Counted from the stretch's first letter, positions 33,592 through 42,784 are shown. The stretch is 64,000 nucleotides of DNA from WQXF01 sp031552825 (GCA_031552825.1 JAVBMD010000004.1:124001-188000), one strand, 5' to 3'. The notes: generated from the sequence alone by a model not told the origin. Program-made: numbers and translations.

Positions 33592-35358
33592 TTATCGTCC
33601 CCCCTCGTCCGAAAGCGCCGCCATCCGGGTGAGCAATTCGTTTTCGATTTCGTCAAAGCGGTGCATCTCGCTCTCGGGAATGTATTTCGTGCGCCCGATT
33701 TGATCGCGAACGGAAAGACCGATCACCTTGGAAAGCTCGGCTCCCGCGTCGAGCGCCTTTTGGCCTTGGGCAAGGAAGGCTAGAATCAGGCGCAGCATGC
33801 GGTACTGCTTGTTCATCGACGTATAGGTATCCACTTCGTCGAACGCGTTTTGATGCAGATAATCCTCGCGGATGGAGCGCGCCGCTTCCAGCGTCAGGCG
33901 ATCCTTCCAAGAAAGCGCATCGATGCCCACCAGCCGGACGATTTCTTCAAGCTCGGCTTCTTCTTGCAGCACGCCCATGGCGGCGGCACGCAGCTCCAGC
34001 CAATCGGGCGAAACATTATCGGAGAACCAAGTGCCGAGCCGATCGATGTACAGCGAATAGGACATGAGCCAATCGATGGCCGGGAAGTGGCGCTTGTAGG
34101 CAAGCTGCGCGGAGAGACCCCAGAACACCTTCACGATGCGCAGCGTGGCCTGCGAAACCGGCTCGGAAATATCGCCGCCCGGCGGGGAAACGGCGCCGAT
34201 GGCGGTTATGCTGCCGCTTCGGTCCTTTTGCCCCAAGCATTTTACCAACCCGGCGCGCTCATAGAACTCCGCGATGCGCGATCCCAAGTAGGCGGGATAG
34301 CCTTCCTCGCCGGGCATCTCTTCCAAGCGGCCGGACATCTCGCGCAGCGCTTCGGCCCAGCGGGAGGTGGAGTCGGCCATGATGGCGACCTTGTAACCCA
34401 TGTCGCGGAAATATTCCGCGATGGTAATGCCTGTATAGATGGAGGCTTCGCGCGCCGCCACCGGCATATCGGAGGTATTGGCGATGAGCACGGTGCGTTT
34501 CATTAGCGATTCTCCGGTGCGCGGGTCGTGGAGCTCCGGGAACTCCATCAGCACGTCGGTCATCTCATTGCCGCGCTCGCCGCAGCCCACGTACACGATG
34601 ATTTCCGCGTCCGCCCACTTGGCTAGCTGGTGCTGCACCACGGTTTTGCCCGAGCCGAAGGGGCCGGGTACCGCGGCCACGCCGCCGCTTGCCACCGGGA
34701 AAAACGTATCGATAACCCGCTGACCCGTCACCATAGGGCCGGTGGGCGCCAGCTTTTCCAGATAGGGACGCCCCTTGCGCACAGGCCAGCGCTGCATCAT
34801 CGTCAAAGCGATCTGCTGGCCGTCCGCTTGGCGAAGCACACAAACGGTGTCGGTCACCTTGGCCGCGCCGCTGTGGATGGAAACCACTTCGCCTTGGACG
34901 CCATAGGGCACCATCACGCGATGCTCCACAACGGCGGTCTCCTGCACGATGCCAATCACATCGCCGGCGGATACCTTTTCGCCCACCAGCACGCGGGGCT
35001 CAAAGGGCCATACGCGCTCGCGATCCAGCGCGGGAACGTCCACGCCGCGAGAAATGCGCTCGCCGACTTGGGCGCGAATCTTGTCCAGCGGCCGCTGAAT
35101 GCCGTCAAAGATCGATTCGATCAGGCCAGGCCCCAATTCAACCGACAACGGCGTGCCGATCGACTCCACGGGCTCGCCCGGGCGCAGCCCCGAGGTCTCC
35201 TCGTACACCTGAATGGAGGCCAGATCTCCTCTGAGCTCGATGATCTCGCCCACCAAACGCTTATTGGAAACGCGCACAACATCGTACATGCGCGCATCGG
35301 CCATATTCTTCGCTACGATCAAAGGGCCGGCAACCTTGACGATCGTTCCCGCTGGCAT
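33592..35358 (-). CDS. ntpA: V-type ATPase subunit A (catalytic)
   Basis: 588 residues. P-loop GPFGSGKTVVQHQLAKW, the non-homologous region typical of V/A-type A subunits (about 110-200), and SRWAEALREMSGRLEEMPGE. Hydrolyses or makes ATP at the A/B interface. ATG at 35358 with AAAGAGGG upstream. Confidence 0.97.
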   Translation of the reverse strand: MPAGTIVKVAGPLIVAKNMADARMYDVVRVSNKRLVGEIIELRGDLASIQVYEETSGLRPGEPVESIGTPLSVELGPGLIESIFDGIQRPLDKIRAQVGERISRGVDVPALDRERVWPFEPRVLVGEKVSAGDVIGIVQETAVVEHRVMVPYGVQGEVVSIHSGAAKVTDTVCVLRQADGQQIALTMMQRWPVRKGRPYLEKLAPTGPMVTGQRVIDTFFPVASGGVAAVPGPFGSGKTVVQHQLAKWADAEIIVYVGCGERGNEMTDVLMEFPELHDPRTGESLMKRTVLIANTSDMPVAAREASIYTGITIAEYFRDMGYKVAIMADSTSRWAEALREMSGRLEEMPGEEGYPAYLGSRIAEFYERAGLVKCLGQKDRSGSITAIGAVSPPGGDISEPVSQATLRIVKVFWGLSAQLAYKRHFPAIDWLMSYSLYIDRLGTWFSDNVSPDWLELRAAAMGVLQEEAELEEIVRLVGIDALSWKDRLTLEAARSIREDYLHQNAFDEVDTYTSMNKQYRMLRLILAFLAQGQKALDAGAELSKVIGLSVRDQIGRTKYIPESEMHRFDEIENELLTRMAALSDEGGR

Positions 35359-35363
35359 AATGC

Positions 35364-35696
35364 TTATCCCTCTTTCTGAAATAAAATGTCAGCGCCCAGC
35401 GCCTTTTCCACGTTTTCCTTCAAGCGCTGCATGCCTACGCCAGCCGCGCCCTGGCTTCCCGGAATTGGAATGATCGCCGGGAATGTCTCCGCTTGATAAC
35501 GGGAGAGGGTCTCTTCGATCAAGCCGATGGTTTGCTCGGTGACAAAGATCACCGCGCAACCTTGTTTCACCAGCTTTTTGAGCGCCGCCGCCGCTTCCTC
35601 AGCCGTTGTGGCCGGTATGACCTCCATGCCCATCGCCTTGAACGCCAACACCGCGTCGCGCTCGCCCACTACGCCCATCTTTGCTACATCAGGCAT
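35364..35696 (-). CDS. ntpG: V-type ATPase subunit F (NtpG)
   Basis: 110 residues. VAKMGVVGERDAVLAFKAMG and AVIFVTEQTIGLIEETLSRY fit the central-stalk F subunit. The ATG at 35696 overlaps the end of ntpC, and the longer frame to 35717 lies inside ntpC. In Enterococcus hirae the gene at this position is named ntpG. Confidence 0.88.
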   Translation of the reverse strand: MPDVAKMGVVGERDAVLAFKAMGMEVIPATTAEEAAAALKKLVKQGCAVIFVTEQTIGLIEETLSRYQAETFPAIIPIPGSQGAAGVGMQRLKENVEKALGADILFQKEG

Positions 35697-36663
35697 ACAA
35701 CTCACGCAACCTTTCACTTACGGCATCCGGGGCAAACCCGTTGGCCTTGGATGCCAAGATCAGGCGGATGGCGGCGGCCTCCCGCTCGCGCAGCAGCACG
35801 TAGGCGATGAGCGGCTCGATGGCCAGCGGATCCTTCCGTTTTGCGTCAAACAAATGCAGCAAGGCGTCGTCCGCCGCCTTTTCGAAGGCGGGCAACGCGT
35901 CCGCATCCACCGCTGCGTGAATCGCCTGAGCGATCTTTTCGCCATAGGGTTTTAGCAAGCCCGGCAGCTTGTTCGGATGCTCGTACGCCTCGAGCCACTG
36001 GGCATCGCGAACCGTGCCGCCGGGGAGAAGAAATTGTTCGAAAAAGGAGCTGTTCTTGCCCATTTTCAAACAGCGCACCAACATGACCGCGCACTGCAAA
36101 TCAACCTTGGCAACAAAATAGGCAAACACGGTGAAGGAACGCTCCGCCGCTAGGCTTTCGAAAATCCAAGCGAACATGGCTTTGTCCAAACTGACGTCGA
36201 TATCGAGCGGATCCTCCCGAACGGCCAAGCGCTTTTCCAGCGCCTCCATCGCCTCGCGGAGGGGCGCCGGCAAAAGCGGGTATTTTCTTTCCTCTACCGC
36301 ATGGCGCAACTGCTCCACCGGGAACATGCCGCATTCGGACAGGTTTTCCGCCGCTTGCGATAGGCAGCGCGCCTTGAGCAACGTTTTGAGATTGTGGACA
36401 TCGAACCGGACGAGAAAGCAGTCCGTGACGCGCGGATTCGGCGTCACCTCTTGCAGAAAGGCATACGCCTTTTGCACATGCTCGGACGCGATGCGCTCAT
36501 AGTCCTCGTGCTGCTGATCGAATAAGCCCGTATCCTGCAAAACGCGCAGCGCTTCGGGCAACGTGCTCGCGGAAAGGAGCCGCTCCATCGTTGTCGCGTC
36601 CAACTTTTCGCGCAGCAAGACGCTGATGCGGCCTACTGCATAAGCATTGCTTTGTTGCGGCAA
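35689..36663 (-). CDS. ntpC: V-type ATPase subunit C/d (NtpC)
   Basis: 324 residues, the socket joining the central shaft to the membrane rotor. SNAYAVGRISVLLREKLDAT at the start and DVHNLKTLLKARCL are typical of NtpC/AtpC. TTG at 36663 is chosen because GAAGGAGGG lies 6 nt upstream; an ATG at 36684 lies before that site and would be translated poorly. Confidence 0.88.
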   Translation of the reverse strand: MPQQSNAYAVGRISVLLREKLDATTMERLLSASTLPEALRVLQDTGLFDQQHEDYERIASEHVQKAYAFLQEVTPNPRVTDCFLVRFDVHNLKTLLKARCLSQAAENLSECGMFPVEQLRHAVEERKYPLLPAPLREAMEALEKRLAVREDPLDIDVSLDKAMFAWIFESLAAERSFTVFAYFVAKVDLQCAVMLVRCLKMGKNSSFFEQFLLPGGTVRDAQWLEAYEHPNKLPGLLKPYGEKIAQAIHAAVDADALPAFEKAADDALLHLFDAKRKDPLAIEPLIAYVLLREREAAAIRLILASKANGFAPDAVSERLRELYA

Positions 36664-36689
36664 ATAAAACCCTCCTTCACACATTCACC

Positions 36690-37286
36690 TTAGGCGGGAA
36701 ACAGGATGGACGCCGTTTCGCCTTCCATCTCGTCCCTAGCTGCGCGAAGAAGCGAATCATAGCTGCAATTCACTTCCATGCCGTTTAGCGAAAGCACAAA
36801 TCCCCCCTGAAGCGGGCGGCGCTCGGCGGACAGGCCGAGCGAACCGGGCTTCCCGGCTTTCTTCAGCGCTAGATTTACCTGCGCCATGAAGGCATCATCA
36901 AAAAGCCTCGCGTCCCCCTCGGAAACAATCAGGGTTTCGTTTCCTTGGGCATTCGAAAGCAAGATTCGCTCGTGGAAAGCCCGCGCCGCGTCTTTGGGCA
37001 TGGCAAGCATCTTTTGAAGCGCCGCCGCAAACGCTTGGTCGATTTCCGCGCGCTTCATTTCGAGTTGCTTTTTGCGCTCTTCAAGGCTCGCCATGCGGAG
37101 CATACGATCCCGCAGCGCTTCCGCCTCGTTTTGCGCTTCGCTCATAGCGGCTTTGCGCTTTTGCTCCGCGGCTTCGTCAAACGCTTTTTGCAGCGTTTCC
37201 GTCTTTTCGCGCGCCGCGTCGAGCAAACGCTCCGCATCGCTGCGCGCGTCGACCGCGATTTTCTCTAGGATGGCGTCGATATTCAT
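36690..37286 (-). CDS. ntpE: V-type ATPase subunit E (peripheral stalk)
   Basis: 198 residues: N-terminal coiled coil (about 10-100, Ala/Glu/Lys/Arg-rich) and C-terminal globular part with LIVSEGDARLFDD and GGFVLSLNGMEVNCSYDSLL. Pairs with NtpF to form the stator. Confidence 0.9.
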   Translation of the reverse strand: MNIDAILEKIAVDARSDAERLLDAAREKTETLQKAFDEAAEQKRKAAMSEAQNEAEALRDRMLRMASLEERKKQLEMKRAEIDQAFAAALQKMLAMPKDAARAFHERILLSNAQGNETLIVSEGDARLFDDAFMAQVNLALKKAGKPGSLGLSAERRPLQGGFVLSLNGMEVNCSYDSLLRAARDEMEGETASILFPA

Positions 37287-37297
37287 CGTTCTATCCC

Positions 37298-37771
37298 CTA
37301 TTTGGCGAACTGAACCAGCAAGAAGGAAGCCAGCAGCGCAAGTACCGCGTAGGTCTCCACCGTAACGGTCATCGTGATGCCCTTACCCGATTGCTCCGGG
37401 CGGCGAGCCACCATGTTGATCGCGGCCGCGCCAACTTGGCCTTGGTAAACCGCAGAGCCGAAGCCTACGATGGCGATGGGCAGGCAGCCGATCAAAATGT
37501 GCATGCCGGTATCAACCGATACGGGCATCATGCCCGTCGCGCTGATAAAGCCGACCTTAAAGAGCACGATGAGGCCGATCAGAAAGCCGTACAGTCCCTG
37601 CGTACCCGGCAGCAGCTGAATGACCAGCACCTTGCCGAACAGATCGGGATCTTCGGAGCACACACCCGCAGCCGCTTGGCCCGCGATGCGAATGCCCAAG
37701 GCAGAGCCCAGACCGCTCAAAAATACCGCCAACACTACTCCCACCAACGCCAATACCTGTCCCAGTTCCAT
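37298..37771 (-). CDS. ntpK: V-type ATPase membrane rotor subunit K, Na+ type
   Basis: 157 residues with four membrane helices (a doubled hairpin). The ion-site residues of the Na+-translocating Enterococcus hirae ring are all present: Thr57-Gln58 in LLPGTQGLYGF, Gln110 in AVYQGQVGAAA and Glu139 in VETYAVLALL. The ATG follows TAGGAGG. This points to Na+ transport rather than H+. Confidence 0.94.
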   Translation of the reverse strand: MELGQVLALVGVVLAVFLSGLGSALGIRIAGQAAAGVCSEDPDLFGKVLVIQLLPGTQGLYGFLIGLIVLFKVGFISATGMMPVSVDTGMHILIGCLPIAIVGFGSAVYQGQVGAAAINMVARRPEQSGKGITMTVTVETYAVLALLASFLLVQFAK

Positions 37772-37805
37772 AACGCAGTCCTCCTAAATGTATTCTTTTG
37801 ATTAT

Positions 37806-39731
37806 TTATATGTCGCTTTTCGACAGGTTCACATACCGGGTTTCTCCGTGAAGCGGCTTGAACGGAACACCGCCGTCTTCGTAGAATTTATTGAAAAACT
37901 CGATGTACTGCAACCGGCAGGCATGAACGTAAGCGCCCAGCACGTTGATGGCCATATTGAAGCCGTGGCCGACGAGCAGCACCAATATGCCGAAGAAGAT
38001 GCCGATCGGCCCAGCGCCCATCACCATGCCCGCCAGCATGTTGATGACCATGCCGATGACGCCGGTGGCTAGCCCCATTCCGAACAGACGGGAATAGCTG
38101 AGGATATCGCCCAGCCAGCCGGAGATGCCGTAGAGGCTCCCGAGGCCGCTAAGGATGCGTGAGAAGAAATTGGTCTTGGCCCGACCGGCGAAGAGCAGGA
38201 TGCCCAAGAAGCCCGCGATGGCCAACACCTTGCCGAACAGCGCCAAGCTTGGCAGCGCCATAAGCCCCAGTCCGCACAGCAGCGCGACCCAGCAGAACTG
38301 ATCCACAACCGCCGCCAGCACGTCGCCCCGCTTTAGGTTGATGTACGCCGCGATGCCCATCGCGGTGAACAGATGCACCACGCCAAGGCCGAGGCAAAGC
38401 CCCATCATTTCCAGCGGTTGTTCCATCGGGTTAAGGAAGACCGGCAACGGGCTTGTTCCGAACCAGGTATTAAACAGGAACCCCCAAAGCACCGTAAAGA
38501 TGCCGCCGATGGCCAGCACCCACATGAGCTTCTTCGCGCCGCCCTTGGGCTTGACGAGGAAGATGATGAGGGGGATCAATAATGCGAGGATAAGGCCATA
38601 GCCCGCGTCCGAAACCATCATGCCAAAGAAGCAAGCGAAGAACGGGGTCATGATAAAGGTAGGATCCAGCCCCTTGGGATCGGGCAGAGAAAAACCGGCC
38701 ACGATGCTCTCGAATGGCGTGACGATGGAGGCGTTACGCAAGAGCGTCGGCGGCTTTTCATCCGGCGCAGGGCTAGAGATGTCCAGCGTGCAGGTAGGCG
38801 AGGTTTCTTTCAGCTTCGCTTCTACCAAGGCCGCTTGAGGCTGGGGAACCCATCCCTCCAAATAAAAAACCTTCTCGGTCTGCAAAAGCTTGCTGACCGC
38901 TTTGTCGCGCATCGACTGCGACTGCTCGATATCGTGCAGGATCTTCAAGTCGTCAAGATTTGCGGCGAGTTCTTTTAATCTTGCCGCGATTCGCGCGCGA
39001 TCCGCTTCGATCTCTTCCAACTGCGCTTCCAAGCGCCGCAGGTTTTCCTTGACGGTTCCTTGCGCGGCGGGGAGCGAGGCCATCGACGCATCGGCGGCTT
39101 TCATCGCCGCTTCGAGCTGCGGGGCGATGTGCGCGTGGTGAATCAGCAGGCAGTAGGCCGTGCTCCGATCCGTTGAAAGGATGTGTACCGACGCCATCTG
39201 GCCGAGCTTGTCGGTTTCCTCCTGAAAGGCCTGCTGCGCTTTGAGCGGCAAAGCGATCAAGCGAACGCTTGTGTAAGCGGTATTGCCGAGGCGCTCCAGC
39301 GGGATGTCCAGCGCCTCCCAAGGCAAGAGCTGCTCTCTGGCCGCGCGCACGCGCGCTTCCTGCGTGTGGGCCGCTCCTCTTTGGCGCTCACAATCCTCGA
39401 CCTCGGAAACGATGCGCAGGAGATCTTCCTTGGCCTGAAGGATTCGGCGCATCTGCTCGGGCTCGACGGTGCTTTTACCCGCAAAGCTCGCCAGCATGCC
39501 CTTCGCGGGCGCGGCGAATTTGCCCAGTTGGCCGATCGCCCATTGGACGCGGCTGAGCTGCTGATCGATCTGCGCCATCTGCTGATCGGGTACCGCGCGG
39601 AAAGGTTCCGCTTCGTCCCAAGGAATCTCGCGAACCTCGCTGCATCCAAGCCGCTGCAGTGCGCGCAGGATGGGTTCGCGGTCATCCCGGATGGCCAGCA
39701 GCGCCATTTTCTGCATTTCAACAATGGCCAT
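37806..39731 (-). CDS. ntpI: V-type ATPase subunit I (a)
   Basis: 641 residues. Long cytoplasmic N-terminal half with coiled coils (to about 330), then seven or eight membrane helices (from about 355, FIMTPFFACFFGMMVSDAGYG). Carries the ion half-channels. The segment LSYSRLFGMGLATGVIG near residue 555 holds the conserved Arg facing the rotor. It overlaps ntpF by 14 bp. Confidence 0.94.
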   Translation of the reverse strand: MAIVEMQKMALLAIRDDREPILRALQRLGCSEVREIPWDEAEPFRAVPDQQMAQIDQQLSRVQWAIGQLGKFAAPAKGMLASFAGKSTVEPEQMRRILQAKEDLLRIVSEVEDCERQRGAAHTQEARVRAAREQLLPWEALDIPLERLGNTAYTSVRLIALPLKAQQAFQEETDKLGQMASVHILSTDRSTAYCLLIHHAHIAPQLEAAMKAADASMASLPAAQGTVKENLRRLEAQLEEIEADRARIAARLKELAANLDDLKILHDIEQSQSMRDKAVSKLLQTEKVFYLEGWVPQPQAALVEAKLKETSPTCTLDISSPAPDEKPPTLLRNASIVTPFESIVAGFSLPDPKGLDPTFIMTPFFACFFGMMVSDAGYGLILALLIPLIIFLVKPKGGAKKLMWVLAIGGIFTVLWGFLFNTWFGTSPLPVFLNPMEQPLEMMGLCLGLGVVHLFTAMGIAAYINLKRGDVLAAVVDQFCWVALLCGLGLMALPSLALFGKVLAIAGFLGILLFAGRAKTNFFSRILSGLGSLYGISGWLGDILSYSRLFGMGLATGVIGMVINMLAGMVMGAGPIGIFFGILVLLVGHGFNMAINVLGAYVHACRLQYIEFFNKFYEDGGVPFKPLHGETRYVNLSKSDI

Positions 39732-40041
39732 CGTTCACGATCCTTTCAAAGATCCTTTGTGCGGCCTGTTCCCGCAGCGATTGCGCCTTTGCGCTCAGGG
39801 CGAGGTTCTGCGCATCGTTTTGCGCTTGAAGGCGCTCGATCTCCACGTTTGCCTTGGCGCGGGCTTCGTCCATCACGCCCTGCACAAGCTCGCGCAGCTC
39901 GACCGCCATTTGCCTTTGTTGAGCAATATTCGCCTCCTCGACGGCGCTGACGATTTCACGCGCCTGCCGCGTGGCGTTTTGCCGCGCTTCCTCGGCGCGC
40001 TGTTCGGCCTGCTGAATTTGCTCTAGCAACTCAAGTGTCAC
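39718..40041 (-). CDS. ntpF: V-type ATPase stator subunit G/H (NtpF)
   Basis: 107 residues, almost all coiled coil (LELLEQIQQAEQRAEEARQN), first gene of the operon. GTG at 40041 is chosen to match the usual short N-terminus; another GTG at 40059 is possible. No strong ribosome binding site is visible. The order ntpF-I-K-E-C-G-A-B-D equals that of Enterococcus hirae, without ntpH and ntpJ. Confidence 0.8.
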   Translation of the reverse strand: MTLELLEQIQQAEQRAEEARQNATRQAREIVSAVEEANIAQQRQMAVELRELVQGVMDEARAKANVEIERLQAQNDAQNLALSAKAQSLREQAAQRIFERIVNDGHC

Positions 40042-40285
40042 GATAGCACCCACTTTCACCGATTCATAATAGAAACATCCCAAATGTAAGCATCCGAACC
40101 CCCGAAGGGTTTTCCACGCATGTACCATAAAAGGGCAATACAACAAAATGGAGGACTCCACAATAATGGAGCGCCTCACCCGAAAGCTAAGACCCAAAAT
40201 CAGCCGCGAAGAACTGCCGATTGGCGACCCAGCTATTCATCTGGTACTAAGTATATCGATATGCCGCAAAAAGTCAAGAAGCGTG

Positions 40286-40524
40286 GCGCAGTTAAACAGG
40301 GCAAAAGTATTTACATTTTCATTCATAGGAAATGAATGAAGTTACGCCTCGAAGGTTTTAAAAGGGCGAGCGGAAAGCCCTTTTGTCGCCCGTGAGGGCG
40401 AAATCTCAGCTCAAATCGAGGAGTATTTCGCTCCCTTCGGGGAGCGACCAGGGCTTTGCGATCGCCCGGGACCTTCGCAGTGCCGCTCGCAAAGGGAAAT
40501 GCTTTTGCTCTGCGCAGTTAAACA
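40286..40524. mobile_element. MITE-like element with 16-bp inverted termini and 13-bp flanking direct repeats
   Basis: GCGCAGTTAAACA occurs exactly twice, at 40286-40298 and 40512-40524. Between them, GGGCAAAAGTATTTAC (40299-40314) is matched in inverse by GAGCAAAAGCATTTCC (40510-40495, minus), 13 of 16 identical. The interior holds several perfect hairpins: TTCATTCAT/ATGAATGAA, AAAAGGGC/GCCCTTTT, CGCCC/GGGCG, CGCTCCC/GGGAGCG and CTTTGCGA/TCGCAAAG. No coding sequence is present. Length, termini and flanking duplication fit a non-autonomous element; a plain repeat-flanked structured RNA is the alternative. The rest of the gap (40042-40285) holds only a weak hairpin near 40100. Confidence 0.65.
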
Positions 40525-40536
40525 CGGCGGATCCCT

Positions 40537-41094
40537 TTATACCTCCGCCACCACCCGGCAGGGCAGCCCCGTCATGCCCGCGTAATTCACCGGAAAGGTG
40601 TTGGCGATAAAGCCGCTTCCGTGCGCCAGCACGCTGCCTAAATTGCAAAGGTTCTCGATCACGAACACATCCCGGTCGGCGCAGCGCTGATCCATCGGGG
40701 TGTGTTCTTTCCCCCTGCGCACGCCGGCGAAGTCGATGCCGATGATGGCGATGCCCCTGTCCAGCAGCGCATCGAGGAGGGGGAGGGAAAGCTGCGGATG
40801 CTCCTTGAAATAAACCGGGCCGCCGTAGCCCACCCGCTCGATGAAACCCGAATAGAAGGCGACAAACATGCCCGGCGCGACGCTGCCCAGATCGATATCG
40901 GCGACTTCGATGTCCCTGCCGGAGACGGCGCGCACATCGAAAACCACCGCCTGCCGCCGCGTATAGTCCAGCGGAAATTCCTTGTCCATCACATCGAAGT
41001 GCGTGCCCAGATGCCCGACGAGCGTCTTCTTTTCGTTGCCCTGCGCGTCCGAAACCATCGCGGGCGTGATTTTCAGCGTGATGTCGATCAGCAT
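40537..41094 (-). CDS. Cyclase-family (kynurenine formamidase-like) hydrolase
   Basis: 185 residues. HLGTHFDVMD is the metal-binding HxGTHxD motif of the cyclase/arylformamidase family. IIGIDFAGVRRGKEHTPMDQ and GFIANTFPVNYAGMTGLPCR complete the pattern. The ATG at 41094 follows GAGGAGG. Substrate unknown; kynurenine itself is unlikely without other tryptophan catabolic genes nearby. Divergent from metF. Confidence 0.85.
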   Translation of the reverse strand: MLIDITLKITPAMVSDAQGNEKKTLVGHLGTHFDVMDKEFPLDYTRRQAVVFDVRAVSGRDIEVADIDLGSVAPGMFVAFYSGFIERVGYGGPVYFKEHPQLSLPLLDALLDRGIAIIGIDFAGVRRGKEHTPMDQRCADRDVFVIENLCNLGSVLAHGSGFIANTFPVNYAGMTGLPCRVVAEV

Positions 41095-41157
41095 TGCGTT
41101 TTCCTCCTCGTACCGCGGATTGCGGCGGATGCTTTTCAACATCATGCGCCGGGTTTG

Positions 41158-41186
41158 TTGTCTTGTCAACAAAAATGCTTTATACT
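41158..41186 (+). promoter_or_regulatory. Promoter of the metF-metH operon
   Basis: TTGTCT (41158-41163), 17-bp spacer, TATACT (41181-41186), 33 bp before the metF ATG. The leader is too short for a SAM or cobalamin riboswitch. Confidence 0.75.
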
Positions 41187-41219
41187 ATGTCCAATCAATT
41201 GCGTAAAGCGAGGCAAGAC

Positions 41220-42083
41220 ATGAGAACGCCAGAACTGTTTCGAAAAAAGCAGGTGCTGTCCTTCGAGGTGTTCCCGCCCAAGCGGGAAGCGCCAATGGAC
41301 ACCATCTACCACACTATAGACGGCCTGAAGAACCTTCGGCCGGATTTTATCAGCGTGACCTACGGCGCGGGCGGCAGCGAGAACCGCCACGCCACCGTGC
41401 AGATCGCCACCGATATCAAGCGGCAATACGGCATCGAGAGCGTCGCGCATCTGCCGGGCATCCACCTCTCCAAGGAGGAGGTGCGGGAGTTGCTTGGCGA
41501 GTTGCGCGAAAGCGGCGTCGAGAACATTCTTGCGCTGCGCGGCGATACCACGCCCGACAACCCCGGCCGCGGCGACTTTGCCCACGCCAGTGACCTGATC
41601 GCCTTCATCAAGGCGCAGGGGGATTTTAACGTCATCGGCGCGTGCTATCCTGAGGGGCATGCCGAATCCGGCGGCGTGGTGCCTGATCTGCGCAATCTGA
41701 AAACCAAGGTCGAGGCGGGCGCAGATCATCTGATTTCGCAGCTGTTTTTCGACAACCGCTATTTTTATCAATTTCGCGAGCGGGCGGCGCTGGCGGGCAT
41801 CGCGGTACCCATCGAGGCGGGTATCATGCCGGTGACCAACAAGCGGCAGATCGAGCGCATGGTTTCGCTCTGCGGCGCGACGCTGCCCGAAAAATTCATC
41901 AAGATGATGGCGAGGTACGAGCACAACCCCATCGCCATGCGCGATGCGGGCATCGCTTACGCCGTCAACCAGATCGTCGACCTCGTCGCGCAGGATGTGG
42001 ACGGCATCCACCTGTATACGATGAACAATCCCTACATCGCGCAGCGCATCCACGAGGCCATCGCCTCGTTGCTGACGGCATGA
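41220..42083 (+). CDS. metF: Methylenetetrahydrofolate reductase
   Basis: 287 residues, TIM barrel binding FAD. Makes 5-methyl-THF, the methyl donor for MetH. SFEVFPPKREAPMDTIYHTI, FISVTYGAGGSENR, LALRGDTTPDNPG and DHLISQLFFDNRYFYQF are characteristic. ATG at 41220 with GCGAGGC upstream. It overlaps the next gene by ATGA. Confidence 0.96.
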   Translation: MRTPELFRKKQVLSFEVFPPKREAPMDTIYHTIDGLKNLRPDFISVTYGAGGSENRHATVQIATDIKRQYGIESVAHLPGIHLSKEEVRELLGELRESGVENILALRGDTTPDNPGRGDFAHASDLIAFIKAQGDFNVIGACYPEGHAESGGVVPDLRNLKTKVEAGADHLISQLFFDNRYFYQFRERAALAGIAVPIEAGIMPVTNKRQIERMVSLCGATLPEKFIKMMARYEHNPIAMRDAGIAYAVNQIVDLVAQDVDGIHLYTMNNPYIAQRIHEAIASLLTA

Positions 42084-42784
42084 TGAACGCGCGTGAACTG
42101 AGCGAGGACTTGGATCGCGCCGAGGTATACCGTTACCTGGGCTGCGTGCTGGGGCGCGTGCCGGAGGAAACTGTTGCGGCGGTGGAGCGCCTGCTGCCCG
42201 AACTGACGGCGCAGGCCACGCCGCGCTATGCGTGCGCTGAATTTGCGCTGGAGCGCGAGCCGGAGGGCATTCGCTTGGCGGGCAGCGCACTGGTGCTGCC
42301 GGGGGAGGATATTGCCGCGCTGCTGACGGGTTGCGATGCCTGCCTGCTGATGGCCGCGACGCTGGGCGCGGCGGCGGATCGCGCCATCGACGCGGCGCAG
42401 CGCCGTTCCATCACCGATGGGTTGGTGCTCGACGCCATCGCCAATACGCTGATCGAGGCCTGTTGCGACAAGCTTCAGGAGGGGAGACCCACCACCATGC
42501 GCTACAGCCCGGGCTATGGCGATCTGCCGCTGGCGCTGCAGCCGAAATTGTTGGCGGTGCTGGACGCGCCGCGCCGCATCGGGCTGCACTGCACAGGCAG
42601 CCATCTGCTCACCCCGCGCAAGAGCGTGACGGCAGTGATGGGGCTGATCGGTGCGACCGGTGCGATCGGCGCGGCCGGTGCGACCGGCGCGGCCGATGTG
42701 ACCGGTGCGATCGATGCTTGCGCGCGCTGCGCGTCGGCGGGAAACTGTAGCTTGCGAAAGGCGGGAAAGCGCTGTGGACGTTAG
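42080..42784 (+). CDS. Stand-alone MetH activation-domain-like protein
   Basis: 234 residues. MRYSPGYGDLPLALQPKLLA and CTGSHLLTPRKSVTAVMGL match the SAM-binding activation domain of B12 methionine synthase, which re-methylates oxidised cobalamin. MetH downstream lacks this domain. After residue 193 a Gly-Ala-Thr repeat (GATGAIGAAGATGAADVTGA) is inserted before the Cys-rich end (CARCASAGNC), encoded by a 9-bp minisatellite. The end overlaps the start of metH by 11 bp, giving translational coupling. Confidence 0.88.
   Translation: MMNARELSEDLDRAEVYRYLGCVLGRVPEETVAAVERLLPELTAQATPRYACAEFALEREPEGIRLAGSALVLPGEDIAALLTGCDACLLMAATLGAAADRAIDAAQRRSITDGLVLDAIANTLIEACCDKLQEGRPTTMRYSPGYGDLPLALQPKLLAVLDAPRRIGLHCTGSHLLTPRKSVTAVMGLIGATGAIGAAGATGAADVTGAIDACARCASAGNCSLRKAGKRCGR
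42651..42716 (+). repeat. 9-bp coding minisatellite in the MetH activation gene
   Basis: About seven units of GGYGCGRYC in tandem (GGTGCGACC, GGTGCGATC, GGCGCGGCC and so on), in frame, encoding Gly-Ala-Thr/Ile/Ala triplets. The same unit recurs in the glycosyltransferase gene near 57540. Confidence 0.85.
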
